Below, piece after piece: positions 8,168 through 16,195 of a DNA stretch of 64,000 bases. This DNA comes from VSJD01 sp964617825. GTDB taxonomy: Bacteria; Verrucomicrobiota; Kiritimatiellia; JAAZAB01. The stretch covers positions 18,257-82,256 of the forward strand of contig CAZTWL010000018.1 of assembly GCA_964617825.1 (NCBI GenBank), written 5' to 3'. Numbering within the stretch: position 1 is the stretch's first letter; the number at the start of each line of letters is the position of its first letter. Below the pieces are notes generated by a model, which saw only the letters and a list, made by a program, of their open reading frames with translations, was not told where the DNA came from and searched no databases. Position numbers and translations under genes: made by a program.

Positions 8168-9202
8168 ATGAAAGCCATGATGTTGACGGGCCTGCGGGCC
8201 ATGGAAATGCGCGAGGTTCCCGAGCCCAAGCTGGGGGCGGCGACCGATGTGTTATTGAAGTTGGCCATGGTCGGCGTATGCGGCTCGGACATTCATTATT
8301 ACGCCAAGGGTAAAATCGGCAGCCAGGTTGTCCAGTATCCTTTCACGGTCGGCCATGAATGCGGCGCGGTTGTGGAACGGGTAGGGGCGGCCGTTACGCG
8401 AGTCAAGCCGGGCGACCGGGTGGCCGTGGAGCCCGCCATGTCCTGCGGACAATGCGACCAGTGCCTGAGCGGACGGCCGCATACCTGCCGTCGGTTGAAA
8501 TTTCTGGGGTGTCCCGGCCAGGCCGAGGGGGTGCTTTCCGAGTACATTGTAATACCGCAGGAGTGTTGTTTTCCGATCGAAGCCGGCATGACCCTGGAGC
8601 AGGCCGCGCTTTCCGAGCCGCTGGCCATCGGATTTTATGCGGTGCGCCGGGCGCTGCCCATGAAAGGCGCGCGCATTGCCATCTTGGGCGCCGGTCCGAT
8701 CGGACTGAGTGTGCTGGTGTGCGCGCGGGCCATGGGAGCACAGGCGATCTATATAACCGACAAAATCGATATGCGTTTGGCGGTGGCGAAAGCTGCCGGC
8801 GCCACCTGGGGCGGCAACCCGGGCCGGATTGATATCGTCAAAACCGTTACTTCCTGCGAGCCCTTGCTGCTGGATGCCGTTTTCGAATGTTGCGGGGATC
8901 AGTCGGCTTTGGATGAGGGTGTTGAGCTGTTGCGGCCGGGAGGCAAACTCATGTTGGTGGGTATCCCGGAGACGGATCGGGTGTCTTTTGTGATTGACCG
9001 TACGCGTCGCAAAGAGCTTAGCATCCTGAATGTGCGCCGGCAGTGCGAATCGCTAAGTCCGACACTGGCCTTGATGGCCTCTGGGTTTTTGAAAGCCGAT
9101 TTCATGATTACCCACCGCTTTCGTTTCGACCAGGCCAAGGAGGCTTTCGACTTGGTAGCCGCCTATCGGGATGGAGTGGTTAAGGCGATGATTCGAATTT
9201 AA
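8168..9202 (+). CDS. Zinc-dependent medium-chain dehydrogenase (sorbitol/xylitol dehydrogenase-like)
   Basis: A 344-residue MDR-superfamily enzyme. Catalytic zinc ligands are Cys38 (GVCGSD), His63-Glu64 (GHE) and Glu150 (SEPLAIG). The structural zinc lobe has Cys93, Cys96, Cys99 and Cys107. The Rossmann motif GAGPIG at 174-179 is followed by Asp198, which favours NAD over NADP. Residue pattern and length resemble polyol dehydrogenases (sorbitol, xylitol, L-iditol), but the exact polyol cannot be set from sequence. The ATG at 8168 is chosen because an earlier in-frame start lies inside dapL. Thirteen bases separate it from dapL, so they are probably co-transcribed, although no shared pathway is apparent. 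Confidence 0.88.
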   Translation: MKAMMLTGLRAMEMREVPEPKLGAATDVLLKLAMVGVCGSDIHYYAKGKIGSQVVQYPFTVGHECGAVVERVGAAVTRVKPGDRVAVEPAMSCGQCDQCLSGRPHTCRRLKFLGCPGQAEGVLSEYIVIPQECCFPIEAGMTLEQAALSEPLAIGFYAVRRALPMKGARIAILGAGPIGLSVLVCARAMGAQAIYITDKIDMRLAVAKAAGATWGGNPGRIDIVKTVTSCEPLLLDAVFECCGDQSALDEGVELLRPGGKLMLVGIPETDRVSFVIDRTRRKELSILNVRRQCESLSPTLALMASGFLKADFMITHRFRFDQAKEAFDLVAAYRDGVVKAMIRI

Positions 9203-9374
9203 CGATGCAAGCATTCGATCAAAAAGTTCTTTTTGGGCTGCCGGAAAAGGCAAGCCGATCAAAGATCTTTGCTCTTGGGGTCGGGACATTATCTCAACCC
9301 GGGACGAAGAGCGGATCATTGTAGTCAGCACTAATTGCCCGTTGTCAATTGTCCGCTATTTGTTATAGGTTCCC

Positions 9375-9851
9375 ATGCCTTCCGCCGAAGAAAATCGTAC
9401 GCCTCGAATCGTCAACCGCAAGGTGCACCGGGATTATACGGTGCTGGAGCGGATTGAGACCGGCATTGTCCTGCTGGGAACGGAAGTTAAATCCATCCGC
9501 GAGGGCCATGCGGATTTGACGGGCGGCTATGCCGTGGTGGAAGGCGACGCCATCGTGCTCCGCGATGTCCACATCAAGCCTTTCGAATTCGGGCACCAGT
9601 TCAATCACGAGCCGCGCCGGCCGCGGCGTCTGCTCCTGCACAAGCATGAAATCAAGCGGCTGCTGGGCAAGGTTACGCTCAAAGGCTGCACGCTCATTCC
9701 CCTGGCCTTGTATTTCAACCGCCGCGGCAAAATCAAGATCGAGCTTGGCCTTTGCCAGGGCAAACATAACATCGACAAGCGCGAAACGCTGAAACGCAAG
9801 ACTGCCGACCGCGAAGCCGAGCGCACCCTGGCCATGCGCCGGAAATCGTAA
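9375..9851 (+). CDS. smpB: SsrA-binding protein SmpB
   Basis: A 158-residue protein with the SmpB landmarks: an N-terminal RKVHRDYTVLERIETGIVL segment, LLGTEVKSIREG, the RPRRLLLHKHEIKRLLG region, and the basic tail KRETLKRKTADREAERTLA. SmpB is a small beta-barrel protein that delivers tmRNA to stalled ribosomes; the basic tail enters the decoding channel. Length is normal. No tmRNA (ssrA) gene was recognised in the window. About 170 bases of intergenic sequence precede it. A MITE-like element begins 35 bases beyond its stop codon. Confidence 0.95.
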   Translation: MPSAEENRTPRIVNRKVHRDYTVLERIETGIVLLGTEVKSIREGHADLTGGYAVVEGDAIVLRDVHIKPFEFGHQFNHEPRRPRRLLLHKHEIKRLLGKVTLKGCTLIPLALYFNRRGKIKIELGLCQGKHNIDKRETLKRKTADREAERTLAMRRKS

Positions 9852-9886
9852 CGCTATCAACCGCCAAGAAAACGGCGATCTGCATT

Positions 9887-10079
9887 GGCATCCCACAGGA
9901 AGCTCTGACTGGGAGCTGTGGGCCATAGACCGCAGGAAAACACCAAGAAAAGAGACGATTATGAAAAGCCCTTCAAAATCCTCAGTTCCGGCTTTTCCAA
10001 CTTGGATTTATTCGATTCCGATCTACAGCCTTCGGCCTACAGTCTACAGTCCTAGGCGTCCCTGTGGGACGCCAGTGGA
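9887..10079. mobile_element. MITE-like non-autonomous element, copy A
   Basis: A 193-base element bounded by an exact 11-base direct repeat, CGATCTGCATT (9876-9886 and 10080-10090), which looks like a target-site duplication. Its right end carries a hairpin, GGCGTCCCTGTGGGACGCC. The left end starts GGCATCCCACAGG, matching the right end in inverted orientation. Inner segments contain CTACAGCCTTCGGCCTACAG. It is related in inverted orientation to the element at 60672-60868. It has no coding capacity. It lies between smpB and the broken SUMF1-type gene and supplies that gene's present stop codon. Confidence 0.75.
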
Positions 10080-10897
10080 CGATCTGCATTTTTTGCCAAT
10101 AAGCTGACGAAATTGCGCAGCCCTGCCCGCCGCGTTTTGCCCGACGATGCTTCGTAATCGGCATACCAATCCCAGCACCACTCGTACAAATTTCCGGTCA
10201 TATCGTGCAGCCCATATCCGTTGGCGGCAAATACGCCAACCGGACTTGTATAGGGTGCGATGCCGTCGTTATATGTCGGGTGATACCCGCGCGTGGGACT
10301 GACATCGTACGGATATTGCAAGTCGCGGTCGTTGCTCCAATAATTCGCCTGGCTATGCGTGATGGCATCCACATCTGACCATGAAAACCGATGGCCGGCT
10401 GCTCCGCCGCGTGCCGCTTTTTCCCATTCCGCCTCGGTCGGCAGGCGATACCCGCTTGCGCTCCAGTTCACGCAGTCATTGGAGAGGTCGATGTTGCCGG
10501 CCCGGTAGACAGTTGTCCGGGCCGACGTGGTGTAATAGCAGGGCGTCAGTCTTTCTTTCTAGCTCCGCGCATTACACCACTTGAGGCATTCATACCAGCT
10601 GACGGTATGCACCGGATGAGACGAGGCCTTGCCCGCAGCCAACGCAGGGTCGAACGAGTACCCGTGCGCAATGGCCCAGACATAGACCTCGTCCCACAGG
10701 GCTTTGGAAACTTCAACGGTTTCCATGTAGAAGTTGGTGATCGTGACCGAATGCAGGGGCAATTCGTCGGGCCGACCTTCTTCGAAGGTGTTGCCCATGG
10801 TGAAGCTCCCGGCGGGGATCAGGACCATGTCGGCGGAGGCGCTCACGCAAATGCTGCCCGCCAGAACACAGAACCATTTCAACAAGGCAGTGTTCAT
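10052..10897 (-). pseudogene. Broken formylglycine-generating-enzyme-like (SUMF1 family) secreted protein
   Basis: Starting at ATG 10897 (AAAGGGG seven bases upstream), the frame encodes a signal peptide (residues 1-22) and SUMF1-domain motifs: VLIPAGSFTMGN, VTITNFYMETVEVSKALWDEV and PVHTVSWYECLKWCNA. An in-frame TAG at 10559-10561 interrupts it. The same frame then continues through GYRLPTEAEWEKAARGG, GLHDMTGNLYEWCWDWY and further. The TAG stands where related proteins usually have Glu, so a single GAG-to-TAG change explains it. The C-terminal domain part (the RGGSW..R region) is missing, and the frame now ends inside the MITE-like element. SUMF1-type proteins either activate sulfatases or serve as carbohydrate/protein-binding modules. 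No sulfatase is nearby. Confidence 0.8.
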
Positions 10898-11332
10898 AGC
10901 ACCCCTTTCCGAACAATTAGTTAATGAAACTTGTGATCAAGCACCCCTCGCCAAAAACCATGCTTTATTGAATATACGAACGACAACACCACATCTTCAT
11001 GATAATAAGTCTATCCTCACCAAGGCATAAGTCAATACCGCAATTGTCGGCGTCCGGCGTTGGCTGGATGCAATGCTGCCAAGCCAGACATAAATCATTC
11101 CGATTGAGACAGAAATCATGAAGGCATTAAGTTCGAAGGACATGGATGGGCGCAATACGCCGCGCGGAGCGCATTTAGCAAAGGGGAATATGGGCCTGCA
11201 ATCCGCCGTTTGCTTAACGACAGGCGCGCAAGCTTACGTTACGGCACGCGGCTGCCAACCTTACGAGACAATGACCTGAAGCAAGCGCAGGCTCTGCGGT
11301 TTGCGTGTCCAGAGCGCGTTGTCCTTGTCATT
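10898..11332. other. Intergenic region without a recognised gene
   Basis: About 435 bases between the broken SUMF1-type gene and the tautomerase, both on the minus strand. No open frame with family similarity, tRNA, or clear hairpin terminator was seen. The part near 10950-11030 is AT-rich and may hold promoter sequences for the SUMF1-type gene, but I could not define boxes. Confidence 0.5.
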
Positions 11333-11677
11333 CTATCCGAAAGTGCCGCCATTGAAGCCCCAATTTGTCGCCGGGACTTCCGTGAATGTCATGTAAACCC
11401 GGTCGGGAGGGATTTGCAGCTTTTCTTTGAGCAGCGTGCAGAGTGCCTGGGAAAGCATTCTGTTCACAGACGGGGTCAAGCCGCCAATCCCGCGGATATC
11501 GGCAAATACCGCCGGTCCGGTCGTCCCGGCCATCATGGACGCCATATTGCTTACGGTGGCCATGACATATTTCTCCGGCTTGCCGGTGATCTCGGCCAGC
11601 ATCTTGGAGAGCGCCGGCAGCAGGTTCTTGGCTTGCTCGTCCGAAACGTTCGCGACTTCCAGTTTGATTAATGGCAT
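11333..11677 (-). CDS. MIF/tautomerase-superfamily protein
   Basis: A 114-residue protein of the macrophage migration inhibitory factor type. After Met removal it would begin with Pro, the catalytic base of tautomerases (MPLIKLEV). The core segments KYVMATVSNMASMMAGTTGPAVFADIRGIG (conserved substrate-pocket region) and the C-terminal YMTFTEVPATNWGFNGGTFG match MIF-like bacterial proteins. The start at 11677 has AAAGGAGG six bases upstream; a longer frame start at 11734 would displace the essential proline. Members act as phenylpyruvate/dopachrome tautomerases in vitro; the physiological substrate in bacteria is not known. It is a single-gene unit. Confidence 0.88.
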   Translation of the reverse strand: MPLIKLEVANVSDEQAKNLLPALSKMLAEITGKPEKYVMATVSNMASMMAGTTGPAVFADIRGIGGLTPSVNRMLSQALCTLLKEKLQIPPDRVYMTFTEVPATNWGFNGGTFG

Positions 11678-11928
11678 GCGATCCTCCTTTGCCTGAGTGC
11701 CAGAACGACGATTTAACCTTGGCATAAATACCATGAAAGCCCGCCCGTTTCAAAACATTATTCTCGATTTTCGCACGGAAATGGATATATAGATTACAAG
11801 TTTTATTATAGAATGCGGATATTGAATTTTAGCCCGCATGCCTCGGAAGCGTTCCCATTCAGCACCGTTTATTCTTGGAGCGCAGGCTGCCTGGAATGTC
11901 AGGCGCTTTGCTGTGAGGAAGCTGCAAT

Positions 11929-12060
11929 ATGACAAACCAATGGATTATATCTGCGTCCATATGCGGTTACGCCCTTGTTCTCTGCGGCTGTGGCGTCAAA
12001 CAGCCGGTCCCGTCCGATGAGGTCGCCGGACTGTTGCGCTGGATCAGGTTTAGGCGTTGA
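11929..12060 (+). CDS. Small putative lipoprotein, possibly frameshifted
   Basis: A 43-residue frame with GAGGAAG seven bases before the ATG. The N-terminus is a short hydrophobic signal ending in a lipobox-like LCGC, which predicts lipid attachment at Cys21. After the TGA at 12058-12060 a different frame (12054-12137) reads through LIELYGALGGMAAAPEK and a Lys/Glu-rich tail, ending just before the HNH gene. A single-base deletion near 12051-12056 would join the two into a lipoprotein of about 70 residues. I do not recognise the family. It precedes the HNH gene and may be co-transcribed with it. Confidence 0.5.
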   Translation: MTNQWIISASICGYALVLCGCGVKQPVPSDEVAGLLRWIRFRR

Positions 12061-12140
12061 TCGAGCTATATGGCGCCCTGGGCGGCATGGCTGCCGCGCC
12101 GGAGAAAGCGAAGGAGGAAAGGAAGAAAGCGAGGTGACGC

Positions 12141-12542
12141 ATGCGATCGAAGACGCCCTTAAGTCCCGAGCGGCAAGCGCAATTGCTTGCCGAACTGCAT
12201 CGTGACATTGATATCCGCCAGAAGAGCTACCGCGAGCGGGCGCTAAAAATTTATCCGCACGTTTGTGCGCGTTGCGGGCGCACGCTTTCCGGGAAACGGC
12301 TGACCGAGCTTACCGTCCATCACAAGGACCATAACCACGACAACAATCCTCCCGATGGCAGCAACTGGGAACTGCTTTGCCTGTATTGTCACGACCATGA
12401 GCACGACAAGCATGGCATTGCCGGGTATTACGACGGATCGGTGGCCGAGTCCCGCCAGCCATCGCCTTCCATCTTCAAGCCGTTCGAAGGGTTGGATCTC
12501 CTCAAGCCGGCCAAGCGACAGGATGCCAAAGAGAAAACGTAA
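12141..12542 (+). CDS. yajD: YajD-type HNH nuclease family protein
   Basis: A 133-residue protein with the HNH core: a CARCGR zinc knuckle at about 42-47, then VHHKDHNHDNNPPDGSNWELLCLYCHDHEH with the catalytic His pair, the central Asn and a second Cys pair. The spacing and the N-terminal LSPERQAQLLAELHRDI helix match the YajD subfamily of HNH proteins, whose role is not established. The start codon follows GAGGTGA, part of the tail of the possibly frameshifted lipoprotein reading frame. The ferredoxin-nitroreductase gene begins 11 bases after its stop. Confidence 0.82.
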   Translation: MRSKTPLSPERQAQLLAELHRDIDIRQKSYRERALKIYPHVCARCGRTLSGKRLTELTVHHKDHNHDNNPPDGSNWELLCLYCHDHEHDKHGIAGYYDGSVAESRQPSPSIFKPFEGLDLLKPAKRQDAKEKT

Positions 12543-12553
12543 GGAGCTGTGCT

Positions 12554-13378
12554 ATGGAATTCTTGACTGTCGATGAAAAGAAGTGCGTGCGCTGCGGACT
12601 TTGCGCTCGGGTTTGTCCGATGCAGCTAATCGAATTCGATGAGCGCGATGGTGTCCCCGAGCCGATCGAGGGCGCCGCCGAGCGGTGCATCAATTGCGGC
12701 CATTGCCTGGCCGTCTGTCCCTGCGACGCGCTGGCCCTTGCCGCCATGCCGTTGGAGAAATGCCGGAAAATGAAGTCCGCCGGGATGGTTACGTTCGAGG
12801 AGTTGGATGATTTTTTAAAAAGCAGAAGGTCGATGCGCGTTTATAAGCCGGAAAGCGTCGGGCGCGAAATGTTGGCAAAGCTAATCGATGTTGCCCGTTA
12901 TGCGCCGTCGGGGATCAACCGGCAGCCGATTAAGTGGGCGGTGGTCTTGGAGCGCGAGAAGGTTCGGCAAGTCGCCGGGGCGGCAGTCGACTGGATGCGC
13001 GGGATGACCAGGAGCAAGGCGCCCTTGGCGGCTGCTTTAAACATGGAAAATATCGTTGCTGCCTGGGAAAAAGGCGCCGACTGGATTTGCCGCGGGGCGC
13101 CGCACTTGGTTCTGGCCTATGCCTTGAAAGGCGATATGACGGCGGCCCAGGCCGCGGTGACGGCTTTGACTTATCTGGAGCTTGCTGCGGCGGCAAACAA
13201 GTTGGGCGCCTGTTGGGCCGGTTATGTGAATCTTGCGGTCAATTTGTCTCCGGATGTGCGCAAATTAGTCGGCCTGCCTTCGAGGGCGGATTGTTTTGGC
13301 GCGATGATGGTAGGCTATCCGGGGATAAGTTATTCCAGGATTCCGCTGCGTAATCCGCCGCATATTGTTTGGCGTTGA
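12554..13378 (+). CDS. 4Fe-4S ferredoxin-nitroreductase fusion
   Basis: A 274-residue protein. Residues 1-65 hold two 4Fe-4S motifs (Cys11-14-17-21 and Cys45-48-51-55). Residues about 88-274 form a nitroreductase-fold FMN domain beginning RRSMRVYKPESV, with YAPSGINRQPIKW as the FMN-binding segment. Such fusions use low-potential electrons from the clusters to reduce an FMN-bound substrate. They are common in anaerobes, so this points to an anaerobic or microaerobic lifestyle. The substrate is unknown. The start at 12554 follows AAGGAGC. Eleven bases separate it from the HNH gene, suggesting an operon. Confidence 0.88.
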   Translation: MEFLTVDEKKCVRCGLCARVCPMQLIEFDERDGVPEPIEGAAERCINCGHCLAVCPCDALALAAMPLEKCRKMKSAGMVTFEELDDFLKSRRSMRVYKPESVGREMLAKLIDVARYAPSGINRQPIKWAVVLEREKVRQVAGAAVDWMRGMTRSKAPLAAALNMENIVAAWEKGADWICRGAPHLVLAYALKGDMTAAQAAVTALTYLELAAAANKLGACWAGYVNLAVNLSPDVRKLVGLPSRADCFGAMMVGYPGISYSRIPLRNPPHIVWR

Positions 13379-13475
13379 CATATGGCCCGTTACGCGGCAT
13401 GGGAGCGTTCCTGTGCGCCGCTGGCGACGTGATCCGAGATCCATAAACTTGCGGTGATCAGGGGATAGAGATCGT

Positions 13476-15755
13476 ATGGAAATTGACATTAGCACGCTGA
13501 TCTTGGTGTCGGGCCTTACGCATATCATCCAATTCATCGTTTTCGTCCACCAGTATCGGGTCAATAAAGCCTTCCGCGGCGTGGAATGGTGGTTGTTGTG
13601 GAGCGTTGCGGAGGTGATCGGCTTCACCTTTATGCTCCTGCGGCAAATGCCATCAATTAGTTTGCTCGCCATAATCGGCCAGAACTCATTGATCATTGCA
13701 GGGGTAATGTTTCTTTATATCGGCATCTTGCGATTTTTCGACAAGCGCGAGAGTCGGATCCTGCTTGCTTCGATCTTTGCGGCTTTTCTGGCCTCCTTTA
13801 ATTATTTTCTTTTCCTGCAGGTCAATTATGAAGCGCGCAGCATTGTGATATCAGCCACCCTGGCGACCTTTTCGTTCCTGTCCGCGCAGGCGCTCCTGGT
13901 TCACAAGACGCGCAGCGTTGCAGCCACCGCGAGTTTTCTCGCCGTGGTTTTATTGGCCCACGGCTGTTTTCACGTGGTCCGCGCCGAGCTGATTCTGGCC
14001 GGAATTCCGGCGGGCATGGTTTTTGCATCGACGCTGCTGAATATTGGCACTTATCTTGATGCGATTGTCGCCGGCAACATATTGACTTTCGGCTTTATCA
14101 TCATGATCAACCAGCGCTTGCACTCGCGGCTGAGGGAAGCCAAGGAAGAGATCGAAAAAATATTCATTACCAGCCCCGATGCGGTCGTTATTTCCCGCAT
14201 GAGCGACGGCTTGATTACGAATGTCAATGAAGGCTTCTCGGTCATAACAGGCTTTAGCCGTGACGAAGCCATCGGCAAATCGATCGTTGGCCTTAAGATC
14301 TGGAACAATCCGGACGACCGTCAGGCAATCCTCGATGAATTGCGCGCCAGAGGTTTTTGCAACAACATAGAAGCTATTTTCCGGCGAAAAGACGGCCGCG
14401 AGAGCTTTGGCCTTCTTTCGGCCAACATCATTGAACTGCAATATGACCAGTATATGATCAGCATTACGCGCGATATCACCGAGCGCAAGCGGGGTGAAAA
14501 AGTTCTGCAACAGGCCAAAGCCAACCTTGAAAAGGCCAATCGACAATTGCAGGAGGCGTTTGAACAGGAAAGCAAGCTTACTGCCCAGGCCCAGGCCGGC
14601 AGCGCCGCCAAGAGTCAATTTGTGGCCACCATCAGTCACGAAATTCGTACGCCCTTGAACGGGATTATCGGCATCGGGGAGCTCCTGCAGGCGACCAATC
14701 TGTCGGCCGAACAGAAGAAATACGTGCAAATTATCAATGCCAGCGCGGAAATTCTCCTGAATATCGTCAATTCCACGCTCGATTTTTCGAAAATCGAGGC
14801 CGGCAAGATTGAACTGGAACATGTCGATTTCCATCTCGGTACGCGCATGGATGAAATTATGCGGGTATTGGCCATGAATGCTGTCAGGAAAAAACTGGAA
14901 GTTATTCATTCCATAGCCCCGGATGTTCCGCTAAATCTGAATGGCGATCCCGGGCGCCTGCGCCAGATCCTTGTGAACCTTACCGGTAATGCCATTAAAT
15001 TCACCACGGCAGGGAAAATTACCGTGCGCGTGACCTTGATCGAGGAAAAGCAAGGCAAAGCGTTTATCAACTTTGCCGTGCGCGATACCGGCATCGGCAT
15101 TCCGGCCGACAAAATGGACCAGTTATTCAAAGCTTTTACCCAGCTGGATGCTTCCATGGCGCGCAAGTTTGGCGGAACAGGCCTGGGGCTGGCGATCTCC
15201 AAGGGCCTGGTGGAGCAGATGGGCGGGACAATCGGCGTCGAAAGTGTTCCGGGCAAAGGTTCGACATTCTGGTTCACAGTCCCGTTCTTAAGACAGCAAG
15301 GCGCCGTTCAGCCGCCGAAACAGTCCGAGCTCGCAGCCGTTGCCGGGGAAACTTCCAAAATCGAATCCCGGCGCATTCTTGTGGCCGAAGATAACAAGGT
15401 CAACCAAATTGTTATTGCCGGAATCCTGAAAAAAATGGGGCATGCGGTCGATATCGTGGCCGATGGCCGCGAGGCGGTCAGCGCGCTGGAAAAGGCCGAC
15501 TATGACCTGGTGTTGATGGATATCCAAATGCCCGGCATGGACGGATATGAAGCTACGAACCTGATTCGAAGTCCAAAAACACCGGTGCGCAATCCTTCTA
15601 TTCCCATCCTGGCGCTCACGGCGCATACCCTGCCGGAGGAATTGAATAAATGCATGGTCGTAGGCATGAACGGCTGTCTTGCAAAGCCGGTCAACATGCA
15701 ATCGGTTGCCGATGCCATTGCCAAGATTGCTCTTCCTTGCCCCTCTCGTTCCTAG
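13476..15755 (+). CDS. Hybrid sensor histidine kinase/response regulator
   Basis: A 759-residue membrane protein. Residues 1-210 form about seven membrane segments, a PAS domain spans about 225-335 (DAVVISRMSDGLITNVN.., ending with a DITERKR motif), and a coiled coil (about 340-378) leads into HisKA with phospho-His388 in SHEIRTPLNG. The HATPase domain shows N (NLTGNAIKFT), G1 (DTGIGIP) and G2 (GTGLGLAIS) boxes. A C-terminal receiver carries Asp682 in LMDIQMPGMDG and the conserved KP near the end. Signals are probably sensed in the membrane, with phosphate passed from His388 to Asp682 and onward. The output partner is unknown; the stand-alone response regulator at 38418 lacks DNA-binding output as well. 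Confidence 0.93.
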   Translation: MEIDISTLILVSGLTHIIQFIVFVHQYRVNKAFRGVEWWLLWSVAEVIGFTFMLLRQMPSISLLAIIGQNSLIIAGVMFLYIGILRFFDKRESRILLASIFAAFLASFNYFLFLQVNYEARSIVISATLATFSFLSAQALLVHKTRSVAATASFLAVVLLAHGCFHVVRAELILAGIPAGMVFASTLLNIGTYLDAIVAGNILTFGFIIMINQRLHSRLREAKEEIEKIFITSPDAVVISRMSDGLITNVNEGFSVITGFSRDEAIGKSIVGLKIWNNPDDRQAILDELRARGFCNNIEAIFRRKDGRESFGLLSANIIELQYDQYMISITRDITERKRGEKVLQQAKANLEKANRQLQEAFEQESKLTAQAQAGSAAKSQFVATISHEIRTPLNGIIGIGELLQATNLSAEQKKYVQIINASAEILLNIVNSTLDFSKIEAGKIELEHVDFHLGTRMDEIMRVLAMNAVRKKLEVIHSIAPDVPLNLNGDPGRLRQILVNLTGNAIKFTTAGKITVRVTLIEEKQGKAFINFAVRDTGIGIPADKMDQLFKAFTQLDASMARKFGGTGLGLAISKGLVEQMGGTIGVESVPGKGSTFWFTVPFLRQQGAVQPPKQSELAAVAGETSKIESRRILVAEDNKVNQIVIAGILKKMGHAVDIVADGREAVSALEKADYDLVLMDIQMPGMDGYEATNLIRSPKTPVRNPSIPILALTAHTLPEELNKCMVVGMNGCLAKPVNMQSVADAIAKIALPCPSRS

Positions 15756-15839
15756 GGGCGAATTGCACCAGAAGAGAGGCATGCAAATGTCTTTATTACA
15801 ATGATGGCCGCATTGGTATGCACCGTGGTTGCGGCGATC

Positions 15840-15865
15840 AGGCGTGGGCGCGGCTCACGCCTTTG
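15840..15865 (+). terminator. Possible terminator after the hybrid kinase
   Basis: A 10-base-pair stem (15840-15849 with 15853-15862, one G-U pair, loop GCG) followed by TTT. It lies between the convergent ends of the histidine kinase and the DUF2892/RND operon. The short T-run makes the call uncertain. Confidence 0.4.
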
Positions 15866-16009
15866 GGACAGGCAATTTCGAACCGGGTTAAGCCATTCCA
15901 TGCCGATGCCATCCTTTTGCTCCGTGGCAAGCTTCCTGGTTTTATCCCGCTTGCCTAAGGATGACGCCTGGCCCGGCTGCGCGCCCGGCGCGGAAAATTC
16001 AGACCGGCC

Positions 16010-16195
16010 TTATTTCAGTCCGATCTTACGTAAAAGCATTTCCGCAGGACAAAAGTGGGTGAATGCGGATTGAATCAGATTCACCCCCACAAAGGCTGTC
16101 AAGATGAACCAATAATGATTGAGCCATATACCCAGTGCAAGACTGAGCAAGATAACGGTTCCGGCAACAATGCGTACTCCGTTTTCGACAGTCAT
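16010..16195 (-). CDS. DUF2892-type small membrane protein
   Basis: A 61-residue protein with two hydrophobic segments (about 8-22 and 28-45) and the conserved NxxQSxFTxxCP ending (NLIQSAFTHFCPAEMLL). This is the DUF2892 pattern, also found as the C-terminal membrane part of YgaP-type rhodanese proteins. Function is unknown. Its ATG overlaps the TGA of the RND pump gene (ATGA), so it is the last, translationally coupled gene of the ArsR-controlled efflux operon. Confidence 0.8.
   Translation of the reverse strand: MTVENGVRIVAGTVILLSLALGIWLNHYWFILTAFVGVNLIQSAFTHFCPAEMLLRKIGLK

Noticed and set aside
10011..10030. GATTC/GATCT words in the MITE considered as a tRNA T-arm
   Set aside because: No cloverleaf can be formed and the segment is part of the repeat element.
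13950..14909. A 319-residue open frame on the minus strand
   Set aside because: Antisense to the hybrid histidine kinase gene; no motif.
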